From Dyadobacter koreensis (lineage in GTDB: Bacteria; Bacteroidota; Bacteroidia; Cytophagales; Spirosomataceae): a stretch of 64,000 nucleotides of DNA. The translations under genes and the position numbers were made by a program. The stretch covers positions 1 to 64,000 of the forward strand of contig NZ_FNXY01000005.1 in NCBI RefSeq assembly GCF_900108855.1. Reading direction: 5' to 3'. Shown one piece after another: positions 16,690-25,593 of the stretch (its first letter is position 1; each line of letters opens with the position of its first letter). The notes below the pieces were generated by a model. It made no database searches. It was given only the letters and a program-made list of their open reading frames with translations, and was not told where the DNA came from.

Positions 16690-17040
16690 GGGTTTAATTA
16701 AATGTGATTTCTAAATCAAGAGTTTAGTAAGAATGAACTGGAATAGTCGGTCTGGAAAAATAGCTGTAAATCTTTTCAATAAATTTAATCATAACGGCCG
16801 AACCAGATAGGCAAGCTTAAAGTTATGATAAAAATATTGAGTGCAAAATTACAACACAAAGCGAATATTATTAAAATAATTTAAAAATAACTTTTGTGCA
16901 ATTTAATAAAGGGTGCTCGTACACGCAAACATCTCATGAGGATTTCATCATAAAGTGTTTGTTAAAATTTTATTACCAAATAATCTATTGTATTTTTGTA
17001 CCCTGTTAGAAAAATATCACATCATTTCAAGAGAAATACC
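16690..17040. promoter_or_regulatory. Divergent promoter region nagB / glyA
   Basis: 351 AT-rich bases without a gene. On the plus strand a perfect Bacteroidota -7 box TATTTTTG sits at 16991-16998, placing transcription start near 17004 and a short leader before glyA at 17041. A matching -33 box at the normal distance is not evident. I could not place the nagB promoter. Confidence 0.55.
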
Positions 17041-18345
17041 ATGTCTACACTTACAAGCGTCGTACGTGATACCCAAGTTTTTGACCTTATCAATAAAGAA
17101 AAACACCGTCAGGAATCAGGTATCGAGCTGATTGCTTCCGAAAATTTTACATCCAAGCAGGTGATGGAAGCATCAGGAAGTGTGCTTACAAATAAGTATG
17201 CAGAAGGTCTTCCAGGCAAGCGTTACTACGGTGGCTGTGAAGTAGTCGATGAAATTGAACAAATTGCGATTGATCGCCTGAAAGAATTGTTCGGTGCGAC
17301 ATGGGCAAACGTTCAGCCTCATTCAGGTGCTCAGGCGAACATGGCGGTTTTTGTGGCTTGTCTGAATCCTGGCGATAAGATCATGGGTTTCAACCTTGCA
17401 CATGGTGGTCACCTTTCTCACGGATCTCCTGTCAACATTTCAGGCAAATATTTTCAACCTGTATTTTATGGTGTAGAAGCGGAAACTGGGCTTATCAACT
17501 GGGATAAAGTTGAGGAAACTGCTTTGAAAGAACGTCCGAAATTATTGATCTGCGGTGCGTCTGCTTATAGCCGTGACTGGGATTATGAAAGACTTCGTAA
17601 CATCGCCGATCAGGTTGGTGCAATTCTTCTTGCAGATATTTCTCACCCGGCTGCACTTATCGCAAAAGGTTTGCTTAACGATCCGTTTGGACATTGCCAT
17701 ATCGTCACAACAACAACACATAAAACATTACGCGGTCCTCGCGGTGGTGTGATTATGATGCGTGATGATTTTGAAAATCCTTTCGGTATCAAAACTCAAA
17801 AAGGACAACTTCGTACGATGTCATCTTTGCTTGACTCAGGTGTTTTCCCTGGAACACAAGGCGGACCGTTAGAACATATTATTGCTGCAAAAGCGGTTGC
17901 TTTCGGTGAAGCACTTAGTGAAGGATATTACAACTACGCTGTTCAGGTTGCTAAAAATGCTCAGGCAATGGCAAAAGCATTCGTAGAAAAGGGATACCAG
18001 ATCATTTCCGGTGGAACAGACAATCACTTGATGCTGATCGATTTGCGCACTAAAAATGGTGTTGCATCCGGTCTTACAGGAAAACTTGCAGAAAATACTT
18101 TGATCAAGGCTGATATCACGATCAATAAAAACATGGTTCCTTTCGATGACAAATCTCCGATGGTAACTTCGGGTATGCGTTTGGGAACTGCTGCAATGAC
18201 TTCACGCGGACTTCTTGAAACAGACATGGAACGTATCGTAGATTTGATCGACACAGTTTTGGTTAACCATGATCAGGATGCAAAAATTGCTGCTGTGAAA
18301 CAGGAGATCAATACCTGGATGGCACAGTATCCGTTATACAGCTAA
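17041..18345 (+). CDS. glyA: Serine hydroxymethyltransferase
   Basis: 434 aa from the ATG at 17041. The frame stays open upstream to 16996, but the -7 box lies at 16991-16998, which rules out earlier starts. A PLP enzyme that turns serine and THF into glycine and methylene-[29 protein letters not shown] and the PLP-lysine motif [14 protein letters not shown] (K228) are present. Full length. A terminator follows at 18369. Stands alone as a transcription unit. Confidence 0.97.
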   Translation: MSTLTSVVRDTQVFDLINKEKHRQESGIELIASENFTSKQVMEASGSVLTNKYAEGLPGKRYYGGCEVVDEIEQIAIDRLKELFGATWANVQPHSGAQANMAVFVACLNPGDKIMGFNLAHGGHLSHGSPVNISGKYFQPVFYGVEAETGLINWDKVEETALKERPKLLICGASAYSRDWDYERLRNIADQVGAILLADISHPAALIAKGLLNDPFGHCHIVTTTTHKTLRGPRGGVIMMRDDFENPFGIKTQKGQLRTMSSLLDSGVFPGTQGGPLEHIIAAKAVAFGEALSEGYYNYAVQVAKNAQAMAKAFVEKGYQIISGGTDNHLMLIDLRTKNGVASGLTGKLAENTLIKADITINKNMVPFDDKSPMVTSGMRLGTAAMTSRGLLETDMERIVDLIDTVLVNHDQDAKIAAVKQEINTWMAQYPLYS

Positions 18346-18368
18346 TCCATAGCTATATATTAGATTTT

Positions 18369-18417
18369 AAACTGCGTAATGTTACTGGAAATGTATACGT
18401 TACGCAGTTTTCTTTTT
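18369..18417 (+). terminator. Terminator after glyA
   Basis: Arms 18369-18379 (AAACTGCGTAA) and 18400-18410 are complementary over 11 bp, followed by TCTTTTT. The loop is 20 nt. Confidence 0.8.
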
Positions 18418-18546
18418 GTATGGAATGAAATTTTTAACTTATTTTTCAAGTAAAAATTGTGTTGAAATAATAAAAATTCAAACAAAAAGTTAATATAATA
18501 AAGAAGAGCAATTCAAGTCGACTGTAAAGAATTGTGCGAGAAGTGT

Positions 18547-18575
18547 TTTGACTTAAATAAGTTTTCATAACTTTG
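18547..18575 (+). promoter_or_regulatory. Bacteroidota-type promoter for the TPR gene
   Basis: TTTG at 18547-18550, a 17-nt spacer, then TAACTTTG at 18568-18575: a textbook match to the -33/-7 consensus TTTG-N17-TAnnTTTG. The gene starts at 18601, about 20 nt after the expected transcription start. Confidence 0.75.
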
Positions 18576-18600
18576 CACTCCAAAATACGAATCAATTGAT

Positions 18601-19302
18601 ATGAGCAAGAAAATTACGGACGAGTCCGGGCTTGAAATTATTGAAACTCCGGAAGCGTTAGCAGGCCAAATCAATAAGGCTGAAGTTTTTTTCCTTAAAA
18701 ATCGCAAAGTACTGGCAGGTATCGGAGGAGCAATCCTTGTGGCAGTAGTAGCGTTTGCGGGATATCGTTTTTATATAGATGGACAGGAAGGTACGGCACA
18801 AAACGCACTTTCTTCTGTTGTTTATGATTTCGAAGCTGATTCTTTGTCAAAAGCATTGAATGGAAGCGGAGGAAACGAAGGGCTTTTGTCTATTGCGGAT
18901 AGCTATAAAGGTACTGACGCGGCAAATCTTGCAAACTTTTATGCAGGTGTTGCTTTGTTGAAGCAGGGAAAATATGATGATGCAATCAGCCACCTGGAAT
19001 CTTTCAGTTCTTCTGATCTGTTGGTTCATGCGCGTGCTCAATCATTGATCGGTGATGCCTATCTTGAAAAAAACCAGGCAGCTGAGGCTATTACTTATTA
19101 TAAGAAAGCCGCTGATAACGAAAAAAACGAATTTTTCACACCAGTATATTTAATGAAGCTTGCACTTGCTCAGGAAAAAGCGAATCAGGCTGCTGATGCT
19201 GTTGCTTCCTATAAACGTGTTATCGAAGAGTTCCCGCTTTCATCGGAAGTTGTGAACGCTAAGAAGTACATGGGATTGTTAGAGGGACAAGTCGGCAAAT
19301 AA
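18601..19302 (+). CDS. Membrane-anchored tetratricopeptide repeat protein
   Basis: 233 aa. A charged N-terminus (about 1-36) precedes one membrane helix (about 38-60, VLAGIGGAILVAVVAFAGY), then a soluble part with TPR-like helices: LANFYAGVALLKQGKYDDAI, HARAQSLIGDAYLEKNQAAE and PVYLMKLALAQEKANQAADA. Size and layout resemble the YfgM-type ancillary translocon/BamB-associated proteins of other bacteria, with the TPRs outside the cytoplasm. Function not proven. Own promoter and terminator, so monocistronic. Confidence 0.8.
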   Translation: MSKKITDESGLEIIETPEALAGQINKAEVFFLKNRKVLAGIGGAILVAVVAFAGYRFYIDGQEGTAQNALSSVVYDFEADSLSKALNGSGGNEGLLSIADSYKGTDAANLANFYAGVALLKQGKYDDAISHLESFSSSDLLVHARAQSLIGDAYLEKNQAAEAITYYKKAADNEKNEFFTPVYLMKLALAQEKANQAADAVASYKRVIEEFPLSSEVVNAKKYMGLLEGQVGK

Positions 19303-19326
19303 ATGGTGATCCATTATTGTTCCAGG

Positions 19327-19363
19327 AAAGGATAAAGCCGACACCGGTTTTATCCTTTTTTTG
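19327..19363 (+). terminator. Terminator after the TPR gene
   Basis: A 14-bp stem (arms 19327-19340 and 19345-19358, one G-T pair) with a 4-nt ACAC loop is followed directly by a run of T. It ends the TPR transcript. Confidence 0.85.
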
Positions 19364-19408
19364 TTTTCAAATATTTCAACTCATAATCTATCATTAACAG
19401 GTACTTAT

Positions 19409-19906
19409 ATGTCAAGTGCAGATAAAAATTTAAGCGTATTCAATACAGAAGGACTTCCTGATATCAGTAATAAAAAATTTGCTATCGTGGTAGCCGAGTG
19501 GAATAATGAGATCACAGAAAAACTTTTCGAAGGTGCCTATCAGACATTGGTCAATTACGGTGCGGCCGAAGCGAATATTTTAAGAGGAAATGTTCCTGGC
19601 AGTTTTGAGCTAACGTTAGGCGCTCATTGGTTCGCGCAGCGTGAAGATATTGATGCCGTTATAGCCTTAGGCGTTGTGATTCAAGGAGAAACGAAACACA
19701 ACGACTATATCAACCACGCTGTTGCCCAAGGCATTACAAACATCAGCATCAAAAATAATAAGCCTGTAATTTTCGGTGTTCTGACTCCAAATAATATGGA
19801 GCAGGCAATCGACAGAGCCGGCGGAGCGTTCGGCAACAAAGGCGACGAAGCAGCAATGACTGCCATCAAGATGGTGGGGCTAAAGGATCAAATTGCCGGT
19901 AAGTAG
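19409..19906 (+). CDS. ribH: 6,7-dimethyl-8-ribityllumazine synthase
   Basis: 165 aa from ATG 19409. The frame is open upstream to 19361, but that stretch overlaps the terminator, so the later start is chosen. Makes lumazine from the ribityl-uracil and a 4-carbon phosphate, the penultimate riboflavin step. Visible: VVAEWNNEITEKLFEGA (substrate loop), VPGSFELTLGA, and GVVIQGETKHNDYINHAVA with the conserved His. The last third (VLTPNNMEQAIDRAGG) is typical. No other riboflavin gene is nearby. Confidence 0.96.
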   Translation: MSSADKNLSVFNTEGLPDISNKKFAIVVAEWNNEITEKLFEGAYQTLVNYGAAEANILRGNVPGSFELTLGAHWFAQREDIDAVIALGVVIQGETKHNDYINHAVAQGITNISIKNNKPVIFGVLTPNNMEQAIDRAGGAFGNKGDEAAMTAIKMVGLKDQIAGK

Positions 19907-19921
19907 TATTGGTCAGGTATA

Positions 19922-20090
19922 GTCAGGAAGTGGTCATTTATTGCGGCCGCCGCGAGGTCAATTGTATTCAGGAAATGGTCATTTGTTCGGTCAAGGGTGA
20001 TCAGGAAATAGTCAGGATTCGTTTATGGCAAATACAACCCCTGACAACTTCCTGACCGCGCGGCGGCCGCAATAAGTGACAATCCCTGGC
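19922..20090. repeat. Composite palindromic repeat between ribH and aspartokinase
   Basis: A GC-rich 23-bp inverted repeat (19938-19960 and 20053-20075, one mismatch, each arm holding GCGGCCGC) brackets about 92 bp. Five copies of a 14-15-bp motif near TCAGGAAnTGGTCAT surround and fill it: 19923-19937, 19968-19982, 20001-20015, and inverted at 20041-20055 and 20077-20090. Its GC content is far above the AT-rich surroundings. No ORF or terminator T-tract. Probably a REP/MITE-like extragenic element; function unknown. Confidence 0.75.
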
Positions 20091-20134
20091 AATTCAAAAA
20101 TTTAGTAAATTAAAAATTTCAATAATTAATAATT

Positions 20135-21493
20135 ATGCAAGTCTGGAAATTTGGCGGCACTTCGGTTGGGAAACCTGAACGTATGCATTCAATCCGTGAA
20201 CTTCTTTTGACGGATCCAAGTCGGAAAATTGTAGTATTATCCGCTTTGTCAGGCTCAACGAACGCACTTATCGCGATCGGAGAAGCTGCCAAGGCAAACG
20301 AAGATGCATCTGCAGCGAAGCAAATCGGTGATTTGAAAGCGCATTACGATGCTTTTATTAAGGAGCTTTATTCAACTGAAGCGGGTCTTGCCAAAGGCCA
20401 GGAAATAATTGATAATGAATTCGGATTTATCCGTTCGCTGGTTGGTATCAAACCTTTTGCTTCCAAACAGGAAAAGGAAATTGTTGCAGAGGGCGAATTG
20501 TTGAGTACCCAGCTTTTCCAGGGTTATCTGGAAGAAGTAGGGGATAGTTCTGTGTTGCTTCCTGCTTTGGAATTTATGCGAATTGATGCAGATAATGAGC
20601 CGGAACTTGAAAAAATCGAAGAAAAACTTACTTCGATTTTAGCACAGCATCCGGATAAGCAAACAATTGTTACCCAAGGATTTATTTGCAGAAACCCACG
20701 CGAGGAGGTTGACAACCTGAAACGCGGTGGATCTGATTATACTGCTTCTTTAATTGGTGGAGCTATCCGTGCAGAGGAAATCCAGATATGGACTGATATC
20801 GACGGAATGCACAACAATGACCCGCGTATCGTAAAACGAACTTTCCCTATTCGGGAACTTACTTTTGAAGAAGCGGCTGAACTGGCTTATTTCGGAGCAA
20901 AAATTCTCCATCCAAGCACAATTACGCCTGCGAAACTTCGTGGTGTACCGGTTCGTTTGAAAAATACCATGCAACCAGAAGCACCGGGAACGCTTATCGC
21001 CAACCAATCTTCTGACAGAGAAATAAAAGCGATCGCTGCGAAAGATAATATTACAGCGATATATATTCACTCTACACGTATGCTGAATGCATATGGCTTC
21101 CTGCGTCGTGTGTTTGAGATTTTTGAAAAATACAAAACGCCTGTCGATATGATAACTACTTCGGAAGTATCAGTATCGGTAACGATTGACAACTCGGAAC
21201 ATCTTGAATCAATCACAGCAGAGTTACGTGAATTTGCAGATCTGGAAGAAAATGACAGCGACCAGAATATCATTTGTATCGTTGGAAATTTTAGCGCCGA
21301 TAAGGAAGGAATCGCGCTGAAAGTACTTGATGCGATGAAAAATATTCCTATACGAATGATTTCGTATGGTGCTTCGGAACACAATCTTTCACTTTTGATC
21401 CATTCGAAATACAAAGCTGAGGCCTTAAATGTACTTAATGAGCGTCTTTTTTATTATGAAGATGCGATGAAAGGTATTTTCACGGCTCCGTGA
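20135..21493 (+). CDS. lysC: Aspartate kinase (monofunctional)
   Basis: 452 aa. N-terminal kinase begins MQVWKFGGTSVGKPERM, with KFGGTSV the ATP/aspartate motif; TQGFICRN and RGGSDYTASLIGGA (near residues 200-210) complete the active site. Two ACT-type segments follow from about residue 300 (ITAIYIHSTRMLNAYGFLRR; ICIVGNFSADKEGIALKVLD), expected to sense end-product amino acids. There is no homoserine dehydrogenase domain, so it is not ThrA. It feeds lysine, threonine and methionine synthesis. Lies alone between the palindromic repeat and serS. Confidence 0.95.
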   Translation: MQVWKFGGTSVGKPERMHSIRELLLTDPSRKIVVLSALSGSTNALIAIGEAAKANEDASAAKQIGDLKAHYDAFIKELYSTEAGLAKGQEIIDNEFGFIRSLVGIKPFASKQEKEIVAEGELLSTQLFQGYLEEVGDSSVLLPALEFMRIDADNEPELEKIEEKLTSILAQHPDKQTIVTQGFICRNPREEVDNLKRGGSDYTASLIGGAIRAEEIQIWTDIDGMHNNDPRIVKRTFPIRELTFEEAAELAYFGAKILHPSTITPAKLRGVPVRLKNTMQPEAPGTLIANQSSDREIKAIAAKDNITAIYIHSTRMLNAYGFLRRVFEIFEKYKTPVDMITTSEVSVSVTIDNSEHLESITAELREFADLEENDSDQNIICIVGNFSADKEGIALKVLDAMKNIPIRMISYGASEHNLSLLIHSKYKAEALNVLNERLFYYEDAMKGIFTAP

Positions 21494-21576
21494 TTTCAAA
21501 AATCTGATCATTTATTTAGTGATTAGCAGTCAGCACTATGTCAACCCAGCTAATCACTAAAAGCTAATAGCCAAAT

Positions 21577-22869
21577 ATGTTACAGACAACTTTTATCCGG
21601 GATAACAGGGAATTAACAATCGCCGGATTAACGAAGAAGCATTATAAAGATCCGGAAACTGTGGTTGACCGGATTATAGAACTGGATCGCCTGCGTCGGG
21701 AAACGCAGCAGGAACTGGATGCAGTTCTGGCCCAATCCAATGCGAAAGCAAAGGAAATAGGCGGCTTAATGAAGGATGGCAAAAAAGAAGAAGCTGAAAT
21801 CGCGAAAGGTGAAACAGCGGCTTTGAAAGAACGATCCAAAGAGCTTGACGAGCAGCACAAATCAATTGAAGAGGAGCTGCAAAGTGAATTGGTAAAACTA
21901 CCAAACTTGCCGCATGAAAGTGTTCCGGAAGGGCGCACTGCGGAGGATAATGTAAATGAACTTGAAGCGGGTGCCAAGCCCGTACTTCCGGAAGGCGCGC
22001 AGCCTCACTGGGAGTTGATCAAAAAATTGGGCGGAAAACAGGCTCCGATCATTGATTTTGAGCTTGGAAATAAAATTACTGCGGCAGGCTTCCCGGTTTA
22101 TAAAGGAAAGGCTGCCCGTTTACAACGCGCGATGATTGCTTTCTTTTTGGATGAAGCAGGAAAAGCCGGTTACAACGAAGTGCAGGTTCCGATCCTTATT
22201 AATGCAGATTCAGGTTTTGGTACCGGACAATTGCCGGATAAAGAAGGCCAGATGTATCACGATGCCCAGGACGATCTTTATCTGATTCCGACAGCGGAAG
22301 TTCCCGTAACGAATTTATATCGTGATGTGATCGTGGCAGAAAATGATTTGCCAGTTAAAAACGTAGCTTACACACCTTGTTTCCGCCGTGAAGCTGGAAG
22401 TTGGGGAGCGCACGTCCGTGGTTTAAATCGTTTGCATCAGTTCGACAAAATTGAAATTGTTCAGATTTGTAAGCCGGAAGATTCTTATCAGGCTTTGACA
22501 GATATGTCGAATCATGTAAAAGGATTGCTGGAAAAACTGGAATTGCCTTTCCGTATTTTGCGCCTATGCGGCGGAGATATGGGCTTCACATCCGCCTTAA
22601 CTTTTGACTTTGAAGTTTGGTCTGCCGGACAGGAAAGGTGGCTCGAATGCAGCTCTGTATCTAATTTTGAAACTTACCAGGCAAACCGTCTGAAACTCCG
22701 TTACAAATCCGCGGATAAGAAAACGCAATTATTGCATACACTCAACGGCTCTGCATTAGCACTTCCGCGCATCGTGGCAGCTTTGCTGGAAAACAATCAA
22801 CAGGCTGACGGAACAATCCGTGTACCGGCCGTATTGGTGCCTTATTGTGGTTTTGATACGATTGAATAA
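21577..22869 (+). CDS. serS: Seryl-tRNA synthetase
   Basis: 430 aa. The N-terminal ~110 residues form the charged coiled-coil arm that grips tRNA-Ser. The class II core shows motif 2 CFRREAGSWGAHVRGLNRLH and motif 3 NGSALALPRIVAALLE (near the C-terminus). Cytosolic enzyme charging tRNA-Ser. Normal length. A terminator at 22895 follows. Confidence 0.97.
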   Translation: MLQTTFIRDNRELTIAGLTKKHYKDPETVVDRIIELDRLRRETQQELDAVLAQSNAKAKEIGGLMKDGKKEEAEIAKGETAALKERSKELDEQHKSIEEELQSELVKLPNLPHESVPEGRTAEDNVNELEAGAKPVLPEGAQPHWELIKKLGGKQAPIIDFELGNKITAAGFPVYKGKAARLQRAMIAFFLDEAGKAGYNEVQVPILINADSGFGTGQLPDKEGQMYHDAQDDLYLIPTAEVPVTNLYRDVIVAENDLPVKNVAYTPCFRREAGSWGAHVRGLNRLHQFDKIEIVQICKPEDSYQALTDMSNHVKGLLEKLELPFRILRLCGGDMGFTSALTFDFEVWSAGQERWLECSSVSNFETYQANRLKLRYKSADKKTQLLHTLNGSALALPRIVAALLENNQQADGTIRVPAVLVPYCGFDTIE

Positions 22870-22894
22870 AATTAATTTGACATAATATAGAATC

Positions 22895-22924
22895 AGCCTT
22901 CACAATTTTGTGAGGGCTTTTTTA
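22895..22924. terminator. Terminator between serS and the MutS-like gene
   Basis: Arms 22895-22905 and 22908-22918 (AGCCTTCACAA, one wobble) followed by a T-run. It overlaps the stop of the convergent MutS-like gene at 22922. Confidence 0.8.
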
Positions 22925-24253
22925 TGAAACAGCGATTTTCAATAGTTCAGGAATTCCAACTTTGTTCAAAATCAATTGCCCGATTTTTTCCGAAGCAATA
23001 CCTTCTTCGATCTGATAAGTATTTTTAAAATCGCTTGCGGTGATTATGGTTCTAAAACAGCGGAAAGAAACAGAGGGGCAATCCGCAAAGTTTCCCAGTA
23101 ACTCATAAAGATGCGTCGACACAAGAAAAGTAGAATCGGTTCGAATTGAAAAACCGTCTACTACAATTTTAGAACAATGAAAAGCATCTTCCTGATTCGT
23201 TCCACGAAAAAGTTCGTCGATAATTACAAAACATCTGTCTCCGCTGTGAAGTGCTTCTGCAATGGATTTAATCCGCATAATTTCATTGTAAAAGTGACTA
23301 TACCCTAATTCCAGATTATCAGAAAGATGTATCGAAGTAAACAACCGGTCAGAAAAAGACAGGGAGAGGTTTTCGGCTGGAACGGGCCATCCCAGATGCG
23401 CCAGGTACACAATAGCTCCGCAGGTTTTTAAAAACGTCGTTTTTCCGCTCGTGTTAGCGCCGGTCAATAAACAGAGCGTTTGCTGATTTCCCATCTCGAA
23501 ACTATTCGAAATGGCATTTGAAATTAAGGGATGCCAGATTTGGTCAGCCTTAAAAATTGTCTTATTTTCAATAAATCTGGGGAAAACAAGATGATGTGAT
23601 TTTCGGGTTTTGGCAACGGAGGCGTAAGCATCAAACTTGTAACAGGTATCAAGTAGCCGTCGAAATAGATTTTTATTTGTAACCCGAAAGTAATAATCGC
23701 GGTAAAATACCGATGTGAGTGAAAGATGATTTCCTTTTGTTTTAACAAAAGAATTGATGCTGGAAGAAAGTAGAAATTCCCGAAGAAACGAGAAATCGTC
23801 TTGCAATTCTTTTGGAATATCAGCGTCGTCAAACTTGAAAAGCATATCCCGCATTCCACGAACGAGAAGTAGTGTTGCTGTCAGGCCGCTTTGAACGAAA
23901 TAAAATTCAGCAGGATGGCGCCAGGAATATAAAAATGTATCGACCCAATGTTTGAAAACATCCTGGGACATGGTGTAAGAAATATTGGAAGCATAATAAC
24001 TTTCAGCGGCTGCAATGTAAGCTCTGGATACGTTCAGCTCCCAATTGTCCAGGTTTTCGTGTACAAAATTGAGAAGCTGCTGAAATGATAAAATTTCTTC
24101 GACAGATTTTTTAGGTATACCGATCAGCCTTTTCAGCGCATCCTGGCCTCCCTGTGTTTTGGTTTGATCAAAGAAATTCAGGATACTTCGCTCCTTACTA
24201 TTTTTAGAAAGTATCTGAAGCTCATGAAGCGTTTGGATATCGACAGGTTGCAT
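22922..24253 (-). CDS. Short MutS-family ATPase
   Basis: 443 aa, half the length of MutS. A helical lever/core region (about 1-250) precedes the ATPase: Walker A LLTGANTSGKTT (265-272), then CFVIIDELFRGTN (342-353), followed by VSTHLYEL. The mismatch-reading N-terminal domain of MutS is absent, and there is no Smr domain as in MutS2. It belongs to the MutS-like DNA/RNA-binding ATPases common in Bacteroidota; the substrate is unknown. It ends against serS and is followed upstream by unrelated membrane proteins. Confidence 0.85.
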   Translation of the reverse strand: MQPVDIQTLHELQILSKNSKERSILNFFDQTKTQGGQDALKRLIGIPKKSVEEILSFQQLLNFVHENLDNWELNVSRAYIAAAESYYASNISYTMSQDVFKHWVDTFLYSWRHPAEFYFVQSGLTATLLLVRGMRDMLFKFDDADIPKELQDDFSFLREFLLSSSINSFVKTKGNHLSLTSVFYRDYYFRVTNKNLFRRLLDTCYKFDAYASVAKTRKSHHLVFPRFIENKTIFKADQIWHPLISNAISNSFEMGNQQTLCLLTGANTSGKTTFLKTCGAIVYLAHLGWPVPAENLSLSFSDRLFTSIHLSDNLELGYSHFYNEIMRIKSIAEALHSGDRCFVIIDELFRGTNQEDAFHCSKIVVDGFSIRTDSTFLVSTHLYELLGNFADCPSVSFRCFRTIITASDFKNTYQIEEGIASEKIGQLILNKVGIPELLKIAVS

Positions 24254-24336
24254 AATGAAGATTTAGCGATCTTCAAAAGTATACAGATACCTTGATCCAA
24301 TTTTCTTAAATAATCTTAAAAATCAATAGGTTATAG

Positions 24337-25593
24337 TCAACGGGATACGTTTCCTGAAACTTCTTTTTTAGGAAAAGCAAGCCACACAAAATATCCGGTC
24401 AGGATAATAATACTCACCTGGATTAGGTAATCGATTATAGAACCTCCCGAGGCCGTTATGTCAGCCGGACTCAAATAGCGCGGCATACCTAATCTCCACC
24501 AATAGGATGGGTGAACAACACAAAGGATATTAAAGATTAAAAGAAGAAAAACCTGTTTGCGGTTGCTCCAGTCGATTACGTAAAAAACGAGCGGTACCAG
24601 AAAGAGAAAAATATAATTGCTGTAAGCGCTCTGCTGGATTACCATCATCGTCGCATATAAAACAACCCAGACACGAGAGAGCATAATCCGAAAATCGGCA
24701 TGCTGCAAACGGAAAGCAGCTATCGTAGCCAAGCCAACGGAAGTTACCAGTCCAACCCAGTTCCAGAATTTTTCGCCAACGCCAATTCCGTCAAAAAACC
24801 ACGGATTGATGATTGAAAGGATATTAGGAGCCCGCAAAACTTTTGCTTCATCCATCGGCTGCATGAATTCCAGACCCACGAGCGGATAAAGAATACCAAG
24901 CGAAATTATTCCGATAATAACCATCGGAATGAGGAATCTGATCTTCTGTTTTTCAATAAGAAATAACGGGACAAGGATCAGGACAAAAATTGCTTTGGTC
25001 ATCAATAATCCGATGGCGAGAATTACGGCATACCATTCCACACGAACGGTTCTTTCTCTGACGAGATATGCAAGAACAACAAATAACCACATCCAAACGT
25101 CTTCCTGCGCACCTACGATACATAACACGAGCGATCCCGGAAGAACATAGTATATGAGTGCTTTAAACAAAAATGATCCGCGCGATTGAAATGGACGGAA
25201 AAAATGCCACGAAACCCAAAGCGCCACGCCATCCATGACAGCCATGGTAAGTACGATCATTTTCGGACTATACCAGATTTTTAGCCAAATGCCAAGAAAA
25301 TAGGCATATAGCGGAGAATAGGGCGACCAGAAGTCGCGGTAGACAACCTGGCCCATGGAGGCCTTGCTGCCTTCGTCCCAGAAACCAAGCACATCGGAAG
25401 TTGGGGTAATATTGGCTAAAATGTAAACGGCAATGAAAGGAATTAGGCGGAAAATAACCCAGCCTGTAACCAGAGAAGCTCTGACGCCCTTATTTTCAAG
25501 CCATCCGGAAAGTTTTTTTCGTTGGGAAATAAGAATAATCAGCAGGACAATACACGCCAGGCTGATGCCCGTTTTTGCTAAAACTACACTCAT
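24337..25593 (-). CDS. Polytopic membrane protein, GT-C glycosyltransferase-like
   Basis: 418 aa with about ten hydrophobic segments. A short conserved patch near residue 100, GQVVYRDFWSPYSPLYAY, follows a DVLGFWDEG segment, the acidic loop typical of GT-C enzymes that use lipid-linked sugars (compare DUF2029-like families). Overlaps the next gene by 4 nt (25590-25593), so it is co-translated with its paralogue. Transferase role is inference; no substrate can be named. Confidence 0.6.
   Translation of the reverse strand: MSVVLAKTGISLACIVLLIILISQRKKLSGWLENKGVRASLVTGWVIFRLIPFIAVYILANITPTSDVLGFWDEGSKASMGQVVYRDFWSPYSPLYAYFLGIWLKIWYSPKMIVLTMAVMDGVALWVSWHFFRPFQSRGSFLFKALIYYVLPGSLVLCIVGAQEDVWMWLFVVLAYLVRERTVRVEWYAVILAIGLLMTKAIFVLILVPLFLIEKQKIRFLIPMVIIGIISLGILYPLVGLEFMQPMDEAKVLRAPNILSIINPWFFDGIGVGEKFWNWVGLVTSVGLATIAAFRLQHADFRIMLSRVWVVLYATMMVIQQSAYSNYIFLFLVPLVFYVIDWSNRKQVFLLLIFNILCVVHPSYWWRLGMPRYLSPADITASGGSIIDYLIQVSIIILTGYFVWLAFPKKEVSGNVSR

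Noticed and set aside
16996..17040. Longer glyA starting at a TTG
   Set aside because: The -7 promoter box lies at 16991-16998, so this part is not transcribed as coding sequence.
19313..19408. FMN riboswitch upstream of ribH
   Set aside because: The interval holds only the terminator of the previous gene and a short leader; none of the conserved FMN-element segments is seen.
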